Of a DNA stretch of 64,000 nucleotides, positions 14,325 to 21,905 are shown one piece after another. Location of the stretch: positions 43,944 to 107,943 of the forward strand of contig JAZKIW010000042.1 in NCBI GenBank assembly GCA_040384625.1, read 5' to 3'. A program made the position numbers and the translations under genes. Every line of letters starts with the position of its first letter. The stretch's first letter is position 1. Below the pieces are notes generated by a model. It made no database searches and was not told where the DNA came from. It saw nothing but the letters and a program-made list of their open reading frames with translations. The DNA comes from CADEEN01 sp040384625. GTDB taxonomy: Bacteria; Pseudomonadota; Gammaproteobacteria; Burkholderiales; Burkholderiaceae_C.

Positions 14325-15920
14325 CTACGCCGTGCGGAACCTGGCCAGCTCCTTGCCCGTCTTCGCATCGTGCGCATGCACCGTGCAGACCAGGCAGGAG
14401 TCGAAGGAGCGCGCCACGTGCCCGACCTCGACCGGGTCGGTCGGGTCGGCAATGGGCGAGCCGACCAGGGCTTCCTCGATCGGGCCGCGAATGCCCTGGC
14501 CATCGCGCGGGCCTACGTTCCAGGTCGTCGGCGCGATGATCTGGTAGTTCTTGATCTTGCCGTCCTTGACCTCGATCCAGTGGCACAGCGCGCCGCGGAT
14601 CGCCTCGGTGGCACCCCAGCCCCGGCCGTCGCGCTCCTTGGGCTTGATGTACCAGGGGTCATTCAGCTTGAACTCGCGCAGGCAATGCTCGGCCTGCCGA
14701 TACAGCTTGATGGTCTCGTGCATGCGCGCGATCTGGCGCAGGTGCAGGCTCGGCCCGCCCATCTTCTTGTACATGTCGAGGATCAGGCCGTCGTAGTGCT
14801 GCCAGCTCTCGCCATGCTTGCCGCCGGCCACCATCTGGCGCGCAAAGGGCCCGGCCTCCAGACGCCCTGCCTCGGCGTGGTTGACCGCGGTGGCCCACGA
14901 GTACGCGCCCGCGAAGTCTGTGGTGTTCTTCTGCCGCGCCTTCGTGGTGCGGTCGTACGGGTGCATGTCGGCCGTGCCTTCGTCGTACCAGGCGTGCGTG
15001 ACGTTCTCACGCGTCTTGTCCTGGTGCATCAGCATGTGCTTGTCGGTCTTGCCGTCGTAGACACCGCTCTTCATGATCATCGCGGCATTGCGGCCGTCGA
15101 TGGTCGGTTTCTGGTACTTGTCCTCGTGCGGCAGGTAGCCCCAGGTGACGTAGCGGCCCACGCCTCCGCCATAGGTATCCAGGCCGATGTCCTGTCCCAT
15201 GCGCCAGTAGAAACCGAGGTCGGAGTTGGCGTGCAACGGGCTCTCGTCAAGCCAGACCATGAAGTCGTCATAGGTCTTGATCTGTTCGTAGCGCTCGAGC
15301 GAACAGCCGAGCCAGATGTTTTCGAGCCAGTTGTTCTTGAAGTACTCGAGGATCGACCAGGCGCGTGTCACATCGGTCAGCGTCGGCGCGCACATCACGC
15401 CGCCCGGCACCATGTAGCTCGAGTGCGGCCACTGTCCGCCGAGCAGGGCATAGATCTCGACCGGCTTGCCCGAGATCGTGACCCCGGCCTCGTAGGAGGT
15501 GCCGGTGAAGGGCGCGAAGCGCTTGCAGGCTTCTTCGTAGAACTTGCTGCCGCGGTACTTCTTGTTCGTCAGGTCAATCGCGTACAGGCCGTAGAAGTAG
15601 CGCGGCTGGCTCTGCAGCGACTCGGTGATCTGGCCCAGGTTGCGGGCCAGGATCGCGTTGCGCGGCACCTCAGTCTGCCAGGCGGTATCCAGGGCCCAGG
15701 CGGCGCAGGTCAGGTGCGAGGCCCCGCAGATGCCGCACGCGCGCGGCGTGACGACCAGGCCGGCCTGCGGATCCTTGTCGCGCAGGATGATCTCGAAGCC
15801 GCGGAACAGCTCGGCCGAGGTCCAGGCATTGGTGACGACACCGTTGTCGATGTCGACGCGCACGTCGAGGTCGCCTTCGACGCGGCCGACCGGAGAGATG
15901 TCGAGGGTTTGAACAGCCAT
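14325..15920 (-). CDS. [NiFe]-hydrogenase large subunit, actinobacterial type (group 1h)
   Basis: A 531-aa catalytic subunit binding the NiFe(CN)2CO site. The L1 motif is R60-A-C62-G-I-C65-G-A-S-H69 and the L2 motif is 'DSCLVCTVHAH' with C509, C512 and H515. L2 has Ser instead of the common Pro after Asp. Cleavage by the endopeptidase would follow H515 and remove 16 residues. The sequence ('LDISPVGRVEGDLDV', 'SLERYEQIKTYDDFMVWLDES', 'YGGGVGRYVTWGYLPHEDKY') fits the group 1h type described in Streptomyces, mycobacteria and Ralstonia eutropha. RBS AGGAG is before ATG at 15918-15920. 22 bp separate it from the small subunit. Confidence 0.95.
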   Translation of the reverse strand: MAVQTLDISPVGRVEGDLDVRVDIDNGVVTNAWTSAELFRGFEIILRDKDPQAGLVVTPRACGICGASHLTCAAWALDTAWQTEVPRNAILARNLGQITESLQSQPRYFYGLYAIDLTNKKYRGSKFYEEACKRFAPFTGTSYEAGVTISGKPVEIYALLGGQWPHSSYMVPGGVMCAPTLTDVTRAWSILEYFKNNWLENIWLGCSLERYEQIKTYDDFMVWLDESPLHANSDLGFYWRMGQDIGLDTYGGGVGRYVTWGYLPHEDKYQKPTIDGRNAAMIMKSGVYDGKTDKHMLMHQDKTRENVTHAWYDEGTADMHPYDRTTKARQKNTTDFAGAYSWATAVNHAEAGRLEAGPFARQMVAGGKHGESWQHYDGLILDMYKKMGGPSLHLRQIARMHETIKLYRQAEHCLREFKLNDPWYIKPKERDGRGWGATEAIRGALCHWIEVKDGKIKNYQIIAPTTWNVGPRDGQGIRGPIEEALVGSPIADPTDPVEVGHVARSFDSCLVCTVHAHDAKTGKELARFRTA

Positions 15921-15942
15921 GTTGTGCTCCTGATCGGCGCGC

Positions 15943-16905
15943 TCAGACGACGAAGATGTCTTGCTCTGCCCACGCGGGCGCAGCGTTCTTGGCCGCGCCG
16001 GTGAGAGCGATGTAGCCTTTCTTGTCGACACCGGCGGGCAGGTCCTTGGGCACGCCCATCACGGTCTGCGTCTTGAACAGGGTGCCGGGCGCCAGGTCGA
16101 AGAACGGAAACTCGGGTTCGGTGCAGCCCAGGCAAGGCATGCCCGACCGGGTCTTGCTCGACTGACGGTTCCACAGGATCCGGTTGCACGGCGAGTGGGT
16201 CATCGGGCCCCGGCAGCCGAGGTCGTAGAACAGGCAGCCCTTGCGTTGGCCGAACTCGGTTGCCGAGACCTTGTAGGCGAAGTGCATGTTGCGGGTGCAG
16301 CCGGTCTGCGTGAAGCTCTGGAAGAAGGTCTTCGGCCGTTGGAAATCGTCGAGCGTGATGTCCCCGGCGCGCCCGGTGGCCACCGCGACGACGATCTGGG
16401 TGATCCAGTCGGGGTGTGCCGGGCAGCCCGGCACGTTGATCACCGGCAGGCCCGCCTTGGACTTGAAGCTGTCGCCCAGAAAGCCGCCCTTGGCGCGCTT
16501 CAGGAACTGCAGGCCCTTCGACTCGCTCGGGTTCGGCGCGGTGGCCGGGATGCCGCCCCAGGTGGCGCAGTCGCCGATGGCGACGACGAAGTTGGCCGCC
16601 TTCGACAGCTCGCTCACCCACCGCTGCATCGGCCGGCCGGCGAATCGGTTCCACTCGCCGGTGCCGTTCGGGGCCGTGACCACCGTGCCCTCGAACACGA
16701 AGATGTCGAGCGGGATGGCGCCGCTGATGCAGTCGCGCAGGATCTTCTGCAGGTTGTCGCCCAGTTCGACCCCGAGCGACGGGTGCCAGAGCACATTGAT
16801 GCCGAAGTCGGTGACCAGGTCGCAGGCACTCGGTTCTTCAGCATTCAGGAAAGACATCGTGTTGCCTGAACACGCGCCACCTTGCAGCCAGAGCAGATTC
16901 GCCAT
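15943..16905 (-). CDS. [NiFe]-hydrogenase small subunit, actinobacterial type (group 1h)
   Basis: A 320-aa electron-transfer subunit. Instead of the usual CxxC at the proximal cluster it has 'GGACSGNTMS' with C12 and N15; C113 ('GDCATWGG') and C161 ('PGCPAHPDW') are the other ligands. The medial/distal ligands are C203 and H208-like 'GCTRNMHF', C224, C231, C240 ('SPCN'), C258 and C261 ('PCLGCTE'). This agrees with a three-Cys, one-Asp proximal cluster reported for the Ralstonia enzyme (memory). No Tat signal and no C-terminal membrane anchor are present, so it stays cytoplasmic. ATG at 16903-16905 has AGGAG upstream. Confidence 0.95.
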   Translation of the reverse strand: MANLLWLQGGACSGNTMSFLNAEEPSACDLVTDFGINVLWHPSLGVELGDNLQKILRDCISGAIPLDIFVFEGTVVTAPNGTGEWNRFAGRPMQRWVSELSKAANFVVAIGDCATWGGIPATAPNPSESKGLQFLKRAKGGFLGDSFKSKAGLPVINVPGCPAHPDWITQIVVAVATGRAGDITLDDFQRPKTFFQSFTQTGCTRNMHFAYKVSATEFGQRKGCLFYDLGCRGPMTHSPCNRILWNRQSSKTRSGMPCLGCTEPEFPFFDLAPGTLFKTQTVMGVPKDLPAGVDKKGYIALTGAAKNAAPAWAEQDIFVV

Positions 16906-16967
16906 CGTGGAACTCCTGTGGGCTGTGGGATCGGGGCAGGCCGAGCGCCCGCTCGACACCGACAAGC

Positions 16968-16982
16968 GCAAGCAACGTGCCA
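16968..16982 (-). promoter_or_regulatory. Sigma-54 (-24/-12) promoter upstream of hydrogenase small subunit
   Basis: On the minus strand, TGGCAC (16982-16977), 5 bases, then TTGC (16971-16968) match the sigma-54 consensus TGGCAC-N5-TTGCW exactly over the key positions. Transcription would begin about 16955-16958, some 50 bp before the small-subunit ATG. It lies in the 223-bp gap after the rubredoxin-like gene. The adjacent NtrC-type regulator is the obvious activator. Confidence 0.85.
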
Positions 16983-17011
16983 CGGCGGGGGGCGCTCGAA
17001 ACCTCGTTGCG

Positions 17012-17024
17012 GGTCAAGGACTTG
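17012..17024 (-). promoter_or_regulatory. Candidate IHF site between UAS and sigma-54 promoter
   Basis: GGTCAAGGACTTG contains TCAA-N4-TTG, matching the core of the IHF consensus WATCAANNNNTTR but not its first two bases. Its place between the palindrome at 17061-17079 and the -24 element is where IHF normally bends DNA at sigma-54 promoters. Single-site matches of this length are common by chance. Confidence 0.35.
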
Positions 17025-17060
17025 CAGGTCGAGCACGGGTTTATGCGGAGCGTCGGCGAG

Positions 17061-17079
17061 ATGCAAAGTTGCTTTGCAT
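17061..17079. promoter_or_regulatory. Palindrome, candidate enhancer (UAS) for the NtrC-type regulator
   Basis: A perfect inverted repeat: ATGCAAAG (17061-17068), 3-bp spacer TTG, CTTTGCAT (17072-17079). It is about 80 bp upstream of the -24 element, at roughly -104 to -122 from the predicted start, the normal distance for an enhancer of an NtrC-family activator. The identity of the bound protein is inferred. Confidence 0.6.
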
Positions 17080-17128
17080 GTGCCGGCTCAGCGCATATCC
17101 GGTATGCAGGGCGGCGCGGCCGCCGCGG

Positions 17129-17347
17129 TCACCCTTTTCGATTGCCGCAGACCGGGCATTGGGCCTCGAGCGTGTAGCCGAACCAGATGCCTTCGCAGCG
17201 GCTGCACCAGTGGCCGTTGGTCTGCTCCGGCGTCAGGCCAAGCTGCGCGGCCAGCGGCGTGATGCCCAAGTCGCGAAAGCCCCCCAAAGGGCCGGTCGCA
17301 GCGGCGACGGAGAAGGAAGAGGCGAAGCGGTCGGCATCGGCAGCCAT
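17129..17347 (-). CDS. Rubredoxin-like zinc-ribbon protein of the hydrogenase locus
   Basis: A 72-aa protein whose C-terminal half has two CxxC knuckles, 'HWCSRCEGIWFGYTLEAQCPVCGNRKG', spaced like rubredoxin or a zinc ribbon. The N-terminal 35 residues are Ala/Gly-rich. It may be a rubredoxin-type iron protein for electron transfer or protection of the hydrogenase, or a structural Zn domain; sequence alone does not decide. ATG at 17345-17347 follows the regulator stop by 9 bp, and an AGGAG formed partly by that stop codon is the RBS. It is read with the regulator, upstream of the sigma-54 promoter. Confidence 0.75.
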   Translation of the reverse strand: MAADADRFASSFSVAAATGPLGGFRDLGITPLAAQLGLTPEQTNGHWCSRCEGIWFGYTLEAQCPVCGNRKG

Positions 17348-17356
17348 CGGCGTCTC

Positions 17357-18814
17357 CTATTCGGCAGTTTCGCGGTCCAGTCGATAGCGCTTGATCTTGT
17401 TGGCCAGACCCACGCGCGACAGGCCCAGTTCGCGCGCTGCGCGGCTGTGGTTCCAGCGGTGCGCCAGCAGGGACTGGGCCACCAGATGCATCTCCAGCGC
17501 TTCGACCTTGTCCTTCAGGCTGCCGGCCTGCTGCAGGAACGGGGCGCCCTCGGCGTGCGACTCGCGCGGCACTAGTCGCGCGAATTCGGGCGACATCAGG
17601 TCGGCGGACAGGAACTCGCCATCACTGGCCAGCGCCACCATCCGCCGCACCTCGTTCTCCAGCTCGCGCACGTTGCCCGGAAACGGATGGACCTTGAGCC
17701 GCTTGTGCACGTCGGCCGAAATGCCGGCAACCTTCTTGTGCAGCGATGCGGCGTACTTGTGCGCCGCATGCTCGGCCAGCACCGGGATGTCCTCGACGCG
17801 ATCACGCAGGGGCGGGATGTTGAGTTCGAATCCGCGCAGGCGGTAGTACAGGTCGCGACGGAACTTCTTCTGCTCGACCAGGTCCTTCAGGTTCTGGTTC
17901 GACGCCGCGATGATGCGCACATTGCAGCGCCGCGTCAGGTGCGTGCCGAGCGGCTTGACCTCGCCTTCCTGCAGAAAGCGCAGCAGGCTGACCTGGAACG
18001 CCGGCGACACATCGGAGATCTCGTCGAGGAAGACCGTGCCGCCGTCGGCCGCCGGGAACAAGCCGAGCCGGTCGCTGACCGCGCCGGTGTAGGCGCCGCG
18101 CTTGTGGCCGAACAGTTCGGACTGCAGCAGCTCGTCTGGCAAGGCCCCGCAGTTCTGGGCCAGGAAGGGGAAGGTCTTGCGCGTGCTGAAGAAGTGCACC
18201 GCGCGCGCCATCAGCTCCTTGCCGGTACCGGTCTCGCCCTGGATCAGCACCGGCAGGTCGGTCGCCGCGGCCTTGCGCGCCAGGTTGCACACCGCGGCCA
18301 TGCTGTCGCTGGCGAAAACCATCTTGTCGAACTCGTAGCTGTCCTGCAGCAGCCGCGCCATGCTGGCGTTCTGGCGCCGCAGCACGCTGTCGGCGAACTT
18401 CAGCTCGCGGCTCAGGTAGCGGTGCCGGCGCGCCAGTTCGCGGCTCTCGAGCGCGCGCTTGACCAGCAGGTGCAGATGCTCGGTGTTCCAAGGCATCGGC
18501 ACGATCTGGTAAACGGCGGCGTCGTTGATCGAGCGCAGCATCTCGTCGTGGTCCATCGGCCCGGTGGCCAGGATGCGGATCGCTTCGGGGTGCGAGATGC
18601 GCATGGCGCGCAGGAACTCGACGCCCGACATGTCGGTCAGGCGCTGGTCGCACAGCACCACGTCGACCTCTTCGGTGTCCTGCAGATTGAGCGCGTCGCT
18701 GCCCGACACCGTTGCTCGCACCCGGTAGTCGGCTTCGAAGCAGGACAGCAGCGCGGCCCGCGTCGCCCCATCGTCAGAGACGATCAGGATGGTCCAGGCG
18801 CCGTCGGGTTGCAT
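17357..18814 (-). CDS. NtrC-family sigma-54 response regulator (HoxA/HupR-like)
   Basis: A 485-aa activator. Receiver domain (1-122) with acidic pair D14-D15 and phospho-acceptor D56 ('VLCDQRL'), but the conserved Lys before Pro is replaced: 'QIVPMPWN' has Met107. The AAA+ domain has Walker A 'GETGTGKE' (193-200), 'GAYTGA' (240-245, a variant of GAFTGA), Walker B 'GGTVFLDEISD'. The C-terminus has a Fis-type helix-turn-helix ('SRAARELGLSRVGLANKIKRY'). It resembles HoxA/HupR of hydrogenase systems, which are active unphosphorylated. No histidine kinase is nearby. ATG at 18812-18814; a palindrome lies 17 bp upstream. Confidence 0.9.
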   Translation of the reverse strand: MQPDGAWTILIVSDDGATRAALLSCFEADYRVRATVSGSDALNLQDTEEVDVVLCDQRLTDMSGVEFLRAMRISHPEAIRILATGPMDHDEMLRSINDAAVYQIVPMPWNTEHLHLLVKRALESRELARRHRYLSRELKFADSVLRRQNASMARLLQDSYEFDKMVFASDSMAAVCNLARKAAATDLPVLIQGETGTGKELMARAVHFFSTRKTFPFLAQNCGALPDELLQSELFGHKRGAYTGAVSDRLGLFPAADGGTVFLDEISDVSPAFQVSLLRFLQEGEVKPLGTHLTRRCNVRIIAASNQNLKDLVEQKKFRRDLYYRLRGFELNIPPLRDRVEDIPVLAEHAAHKYAASLHKKVAGISADVHKRLKVHPFPGNVRELENEVRRMVALASDGEFLSADLMSPEFARLVPRESHAEGAPFLQQAGSLKDKVEALEMHLVAQSLLAHRWNHSRAARELGLSRVGLANKIKRYRLDRETAE

Positions 18815-18831
18815 GCTGTGCGCTTGTCAAA

Positions 18832-18852
18832 GTGCATACTTTGTTTATGCAC
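18832..18852. promoter_or_regulatory. Palindrome upstream of the hydrogenase regulator gene
   Basis: GTGCATA (18832-18838) and TATGCAC (18846-18852) form a perfect 7-bp inverted repeat round a 7-bp spacer. Overlapping it, CAAAG (18829-18833) and CTTTG (18839-18843) give a second small inverted repeat. The region is AT-rich for this genome. It is 17 bp before the regulator start codon, suggesting an operator or an mRNA 5' hairpin. Confidence 0.5.
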
Positions 18853-18936
18853 GGAACAATCTAGCACGGCGTCGTGTCCGAGGACAGCGGCTCAACCCGG
18901 GGCGCCGATGTCCGCTGCGGAGGGCGGCCCGGCCCT

Positions 18937-20307
18937 CTACCTCGGCGCCTTCTTCGGCCGCTGCCAAGCGTCGAGCGACACCTGCTTGGCGCGCGCCACC
19001 GTCAGTTGGCCGGCCGGCGCATCCTTCGCGATCGTCGAGCCGCCGCCGATGGTGGCGCCATCGCCGATCGTGATCGGCGCCACCAGCACGCAGTTGCTGC
19101 CGACGTGCACATCGGCGCCGATCACGGTGCGGTGCTTGTTGGCGCCGTCGTAGTTGGCGGTGATGCTGCCGGCACCGTAGTTCACTCGCTCACCGACGCT
19201 GGCGTCGCCCAGGTAGGCCAGGTGGTTGGCCTTGGCGCCCTTGCCCAGCGTGCTGTTCTTGACCTCGACGAAGTTGCCGATGTGCACCTCCTCGCCCAGC
19301 TCGGCGCCGGGGCGCAAGCGGGCGTAGGGGCCGATCAGGGCAGCGGCGCCGATGCGCGCACCTTCGATATGGGTGAAGGGGTGGACCACCGCGCCGGCGC
19401 CGATCCAAGCGTCACGAATCACGCAATGCGCGCCGATGCGCACCCCGTCACCGAGCGTCACGGTGCCTTCGAAGACGCAGCCGACATCGATCTCGACATC
19501 GCTGCCGCAGGCGAGGTCGCCGCGCACATCGAAGCGCGCCGGGTCCGCGAAACGCACGCCGCTGTCTTCCATCAGGGCCGCGGCACGCGTCGACTGATAG
19601 CGACGTTCGAGCTCGGCCAGCTGGAGCGGGCTGTTGACCCCGAGCACCTCGGTGTCGCTGCCGGGCTGGGTGGCCACGACGGCCAGGCCGTCCGCCACAG
19701 CCATCGCGACGATGTCGGTCAGGTAGTACTCGCGCTGCGCGTTGTCGTCGGTCAGGGCCATCACGGCGCGCTTCAACCAGGCCGTCGGAGCGGCAAGGAT
19801 GCCGGTGTAGATCTCGCGAATGGCGCGCTGGGCTTCGCTCGCGTCCTTGTGTTCGACGATGGCCTTGACTGCCTCACCGTCGCGCACGATCCGCCCATAG
19901 CCGCTGGCGTCGGCGAGTTCGATGGTCAGCAGCGCGAGTCGCTTGCCGCCGCAGGCCGCCGCCAAGGCCGCCGCCGTAGCGGGCTGGATCAACGGCACGT
20001 CGCCATTCAGGATCAATGTGATGCCTTCGTCATCGAGCAGCGGCACGGCCTGCTGGACGGCATGACCGGTGCCGAGCTGAGGCACCTGGCGCACGAAGCT
20101 CAGGCCCGCAGCACCCAACTCGGCCTCGACCGTTTCAGCGCCATGCCCGGTCACGATGAGTGTCTTTGTCGCTGCCAGGCCGCTGACGGCGTCGAGCACG
20201 TGCTGCAATAGGCTCTTGCCGGCCAGACGGTGCAGGACCTTGGGGCGTGCCGATTTCATGCGGGTGCCCTTGCCCGCGGCCATGATCACGATGTCGAGCG
20301 ATGCCAT
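18937..20307 (-). CDS. glmU: Bifunctional UDP-N-acetylglucosamine pyrophosphorylase / glucosamine-1-phosphate N-acetyltransferase
   Basis: A 456-aa GlmU making UDP-GlcNAc for peptidoglycan and lipid A. The N-terminal uridyltransferase has 'IVIMAAGKGTRMKSARPKVL' and 'LILNGDVPLI'; 'GYGRIVRDG' and 'VNSPLQLAELER' follow. The C-terminal half is a left-handed beta-helix of hexapeptide repeats ('CVFEGTVTLGDGVRIGAHCVI') with 'KNSTLGKGAKANHLAYLGD' and 'NYGAGSITANYDG' for acetyltransfer. The start at 20307 is favoured because AAGG lies 8 bp upstream and the family begins close to 'LDIVI'; another ATG is at 20313. It is divergent from the lipoprotein gene, whose start lies only about 5 bp away. Confidence 0.95.
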   Translation of the reverse strand: MASLDIVIMAAGKGTRMKSARPKVLHRLAGKSLLQHVLDAVSGLAATKTLIVTGHGAETVEAELGAAGLSFVRQVPQLGTGHAVQQAVPLLDDEGITLILNGDVPLIQPATAAALAAACGGKRLALLTIELADASGYGRIVRDGEAVKAIVEHKDASEAQRAIREIYTGILAAPTAWLKRAVMALTDDNAQREYYLTDIVAMAVADGLAVVATQPGSDTEVLGVNSPLQLAELERRYQSTRAAALMEDSGVRFADPARFDVRGDLACGSDVEIDVGCVFEGTVTLGDGVRIGAHCVIRDAWIGAGAVVHPFTHIEGARIGAAALIGPYARLRPGAELGEEVHIGNFVEVKNSTLGKGAKANHLAYLGDASVGERVNYGAGSITANYDGANKHRTVIGADVHVGSNCVLVAPITIGDGATIGGGSTIAKDAPAGQLTVARAKQVSLDAWQRPKKAPR

Positions 20308-20311
20308 GCCC

Positions 20312-21241
20312 ATGTCCTTGTTGCCGGTCGGATTCACCACACTGCGCCGGATTATCGGGCTCGGCCTGCTGTTGCTCCTCGGTGGCTGCAGCGTGCTGCG
20401 CTTGGCCTACGATCAGGCACCGAACCTGAGCTACTGGTGGATCGACGGCTACCTCGATGTCAGCGGCGAGCAGACACCTGCGCTGCGCGACGCCATCGAT
20501 GGCTGGTTCGCCTGGCATCGCCGCACCCAGCTGCCCGAGTACGCGGCTCTGCTGGCGCGCGCCCAGCGCGAAGTGATCGAGCCCACCACGCCTTCGGCCA
20601 TCTGCGGCTGGAGCGCCGAGATCGAGAAGCGCATCGACTCCGCCCTCGAAGAAGCTGTGCCCGCCGCGGCCGAGCTGATCCTGTCGCTGAGCCCGGCGCA
20701 GCTGCAGCACATGGAACGGCGCATGGCCAAGGGCCTGACGGAGGCCCGGTCCGATTTCGCACAGGCCGACCGGGCAGAGCGCTTGAGCAAGTCCTTCGAG
20801 CGCTCGCTCGACCGTGTCGAGACCCTCTACGGGCGCCTTGATGCGCCGCAGCGCGAGCGCCTGGCCGCCTTGCTCTCCCAATCGACCTTCGATCCCGAGC
20901 GCTGGCTCGCCGAGCGGCGTCTGCGTCAGCGCGAGATGCTGCAGGCCCTGGCCACGGCCAGTGCCGCCGGGCGCGGCGGAACCGAGCGCTCCGCCGCGCT
21001 GCAACAGGCGCAGGCAGCGGCGCGCGCGATCGCTGCGCGCTTCACCCGCTCACCGCGCGCCGACTACCGGGCCTATCAGCAGCGCCTATTGCAAGACAAC
21101 TGCCAGCTCGCCGCCACCATGCACAACGCGATGAGTCCGGCCCAGCGACAGGCGGCGCGGGCCAAGCTGAAAGGCTGGGAAGACGACCTGCGCTCGCTCG
21201 CTGCAAGCGCCTCCGGCGGCGCCGGTGCAAGCAGCCGATAG
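20312..21241 (+). CDS. DUF6279 family lipoprotein
   Basis: A protein of about 309 aa with a lipoprotein signal 'LRRIIGLGLLLLLGGC' (lipobox LGGC), so it is expected on a membrane facing the periplasm. It continues 'SVLRLAYDQAPNLSYWWIDGYLD', typical of DUF6279, then a helical region with 'EKRIDSALEEAVPAAAELILSL' and 'ARAKLKGWEDDLRSLAA'. Function is unknown. The start codon is uncertain: ATG at 20312 is used, but the first in-frame TTG codons at 20318 and 20321 would also leave a full signal peptide. The gene is divergent from glmU with almost no space for two promoters. Confidence 0.8.
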   Translation: MSLLPVGFTTLRRIIGLGLLLLLGGCSVLRLAYDQAPNLSYWWIDGYLDVSGEQTPALRDAIDGWFAWHRRTQLPEYAALLARAQREVIEPTTPSAICGWSAEIEKRIDSALEEAVPAAAELILSLSPAQLQHMERRMAKGLTEARSDFAQADRAERLSKSFERSLDRVETLYGRLDAPQRERLAALLSQSTFDPERWLAERRLRQREMLQALATASAAGRGGTERSAALQQAQAAARAIAARFTRSPRADYRAYQQRLLQDNCQLAATMHNAMSPAQRQAARAKLKGWEDDLRSLAASASGGAGASSR

Positions 21242-21265
21242 CAGTCGATAGCAGCCGCCAGCAGC

Positions 21266-21883
21266 CTAGGGCGTGAGCTGCACGCGAACCTGGCGCGGGT
21301 TGCTCGCGCCGGCCGCGGGAAAGTCTTTCAGCGCCGCTTCGAACATCGCCGCCATCAGGGCGTTGTCGCCCATGGTGGCGCCGTCGGTCTGCGCATGCGC
21401 TTCGTACAGCGGCGTGCCGCTGCGGCGGTCGCGCAGCAGCAGGGCCACGCTGCGTTCGTAGCGTGTGGACCAGCCGGTATTGAAGCCACCGTAATAGCCG
21501 ATGCGTGACGTCGGACGCCAGACCGGATTGCGCCAATAGCCGACGCCCCAGCGCCACCACAGGGGGTCGTCCCACGGCGACACCTCGGTCCGGCTGATGC
21601 GCGCGCCGACCTGCACGATCACGTCGGCCTGACCGGCGTCGGCCGCGGCTGAGAAGCCCGCGCCTTCGAGCGCCCGGGCGGCGGCAGCCTCCAGCTCGGC
21701 CTGGCGCGAACCGGGAGCCTGCTGGGACGGCAAGCGCTCGAAGGCGTACCGCCCGGGTTGGCGGTTGGTCGGCCAGTCGCCATAGGTGGCCACCTCGCTG
21801 GTCACCGTGTTCAGCGCAGCGCAGCCGCTGAGCGTGGCGGCCAGCGCCAGGCTGGCGGCGAAGAAGGCGGATCGGAATTGCAT
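21266..21883 (-). CDS. DUF4136 family lipoprotein
   Basis: A 205-aa protein with signal peptide and lipobox 'LAATLSGC' (Cys about residue 21). The mature part has the DUF4136 layout: 'YGDWPTNRQPGRYAFERLPSQQ', 'LEAAAARALEGAGFSAAADAGQADVIVQVGARI' and a Trp/Tyr-rich segment 'WWRWGVGYWRNP'. The final part has 'LYEAHAQTDGATMGDNALMAAMFEAALKDFP'. An outer or inner membrane role in the envelope is expected; function is unknown. The gene follows ttcA by 22 bp and its 3' end converges with the DUF6279 gene, 24 bp away. Confidence 0.85.
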   Translation of the reverse strand: MQFRSAFFAASLALAATLSGCAALNTVTSEVATYGDWPTNRQPGRYAFERLPSQQAPGSRQAELEAAAARALEGAGFSAAADAGQADVIVQVGARISRTEVSPWDDPLWWRWGVGYWRNPVWRPTSRIGYYGGFNTGWSTRYERSVALLLRDRRSGTPLYEAHAQTDGATMGDNALMAAMFEAALKDFPAAGASNPRQVRVQLTP

Positions 21884-21905
21884 GGTGGATCTCCTGATAA
21901 CCGGC

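Noticed and set aside
14325..15920. DSC in place of DPC in the L2 motif read as an inactive hydrogenase
   Set aside because: Both cysteines and the cleavage-site His are present, and as far as I recall the Ser variant is normal in group 1h. It is not a defect.
18825..18830. TTGACA on the minus strand before the regulator taken as a -35 box
   Set aside because: It is only 10 bases before the start codon, so no -10 and transcription start can fit ahead of the gene.
18920..18937. GAGGGC/GCCCTC hairpin at the end of glmU as a terminator
   Set aside because: Stem is only six bases, overlaps the stop codon and has no T-run.
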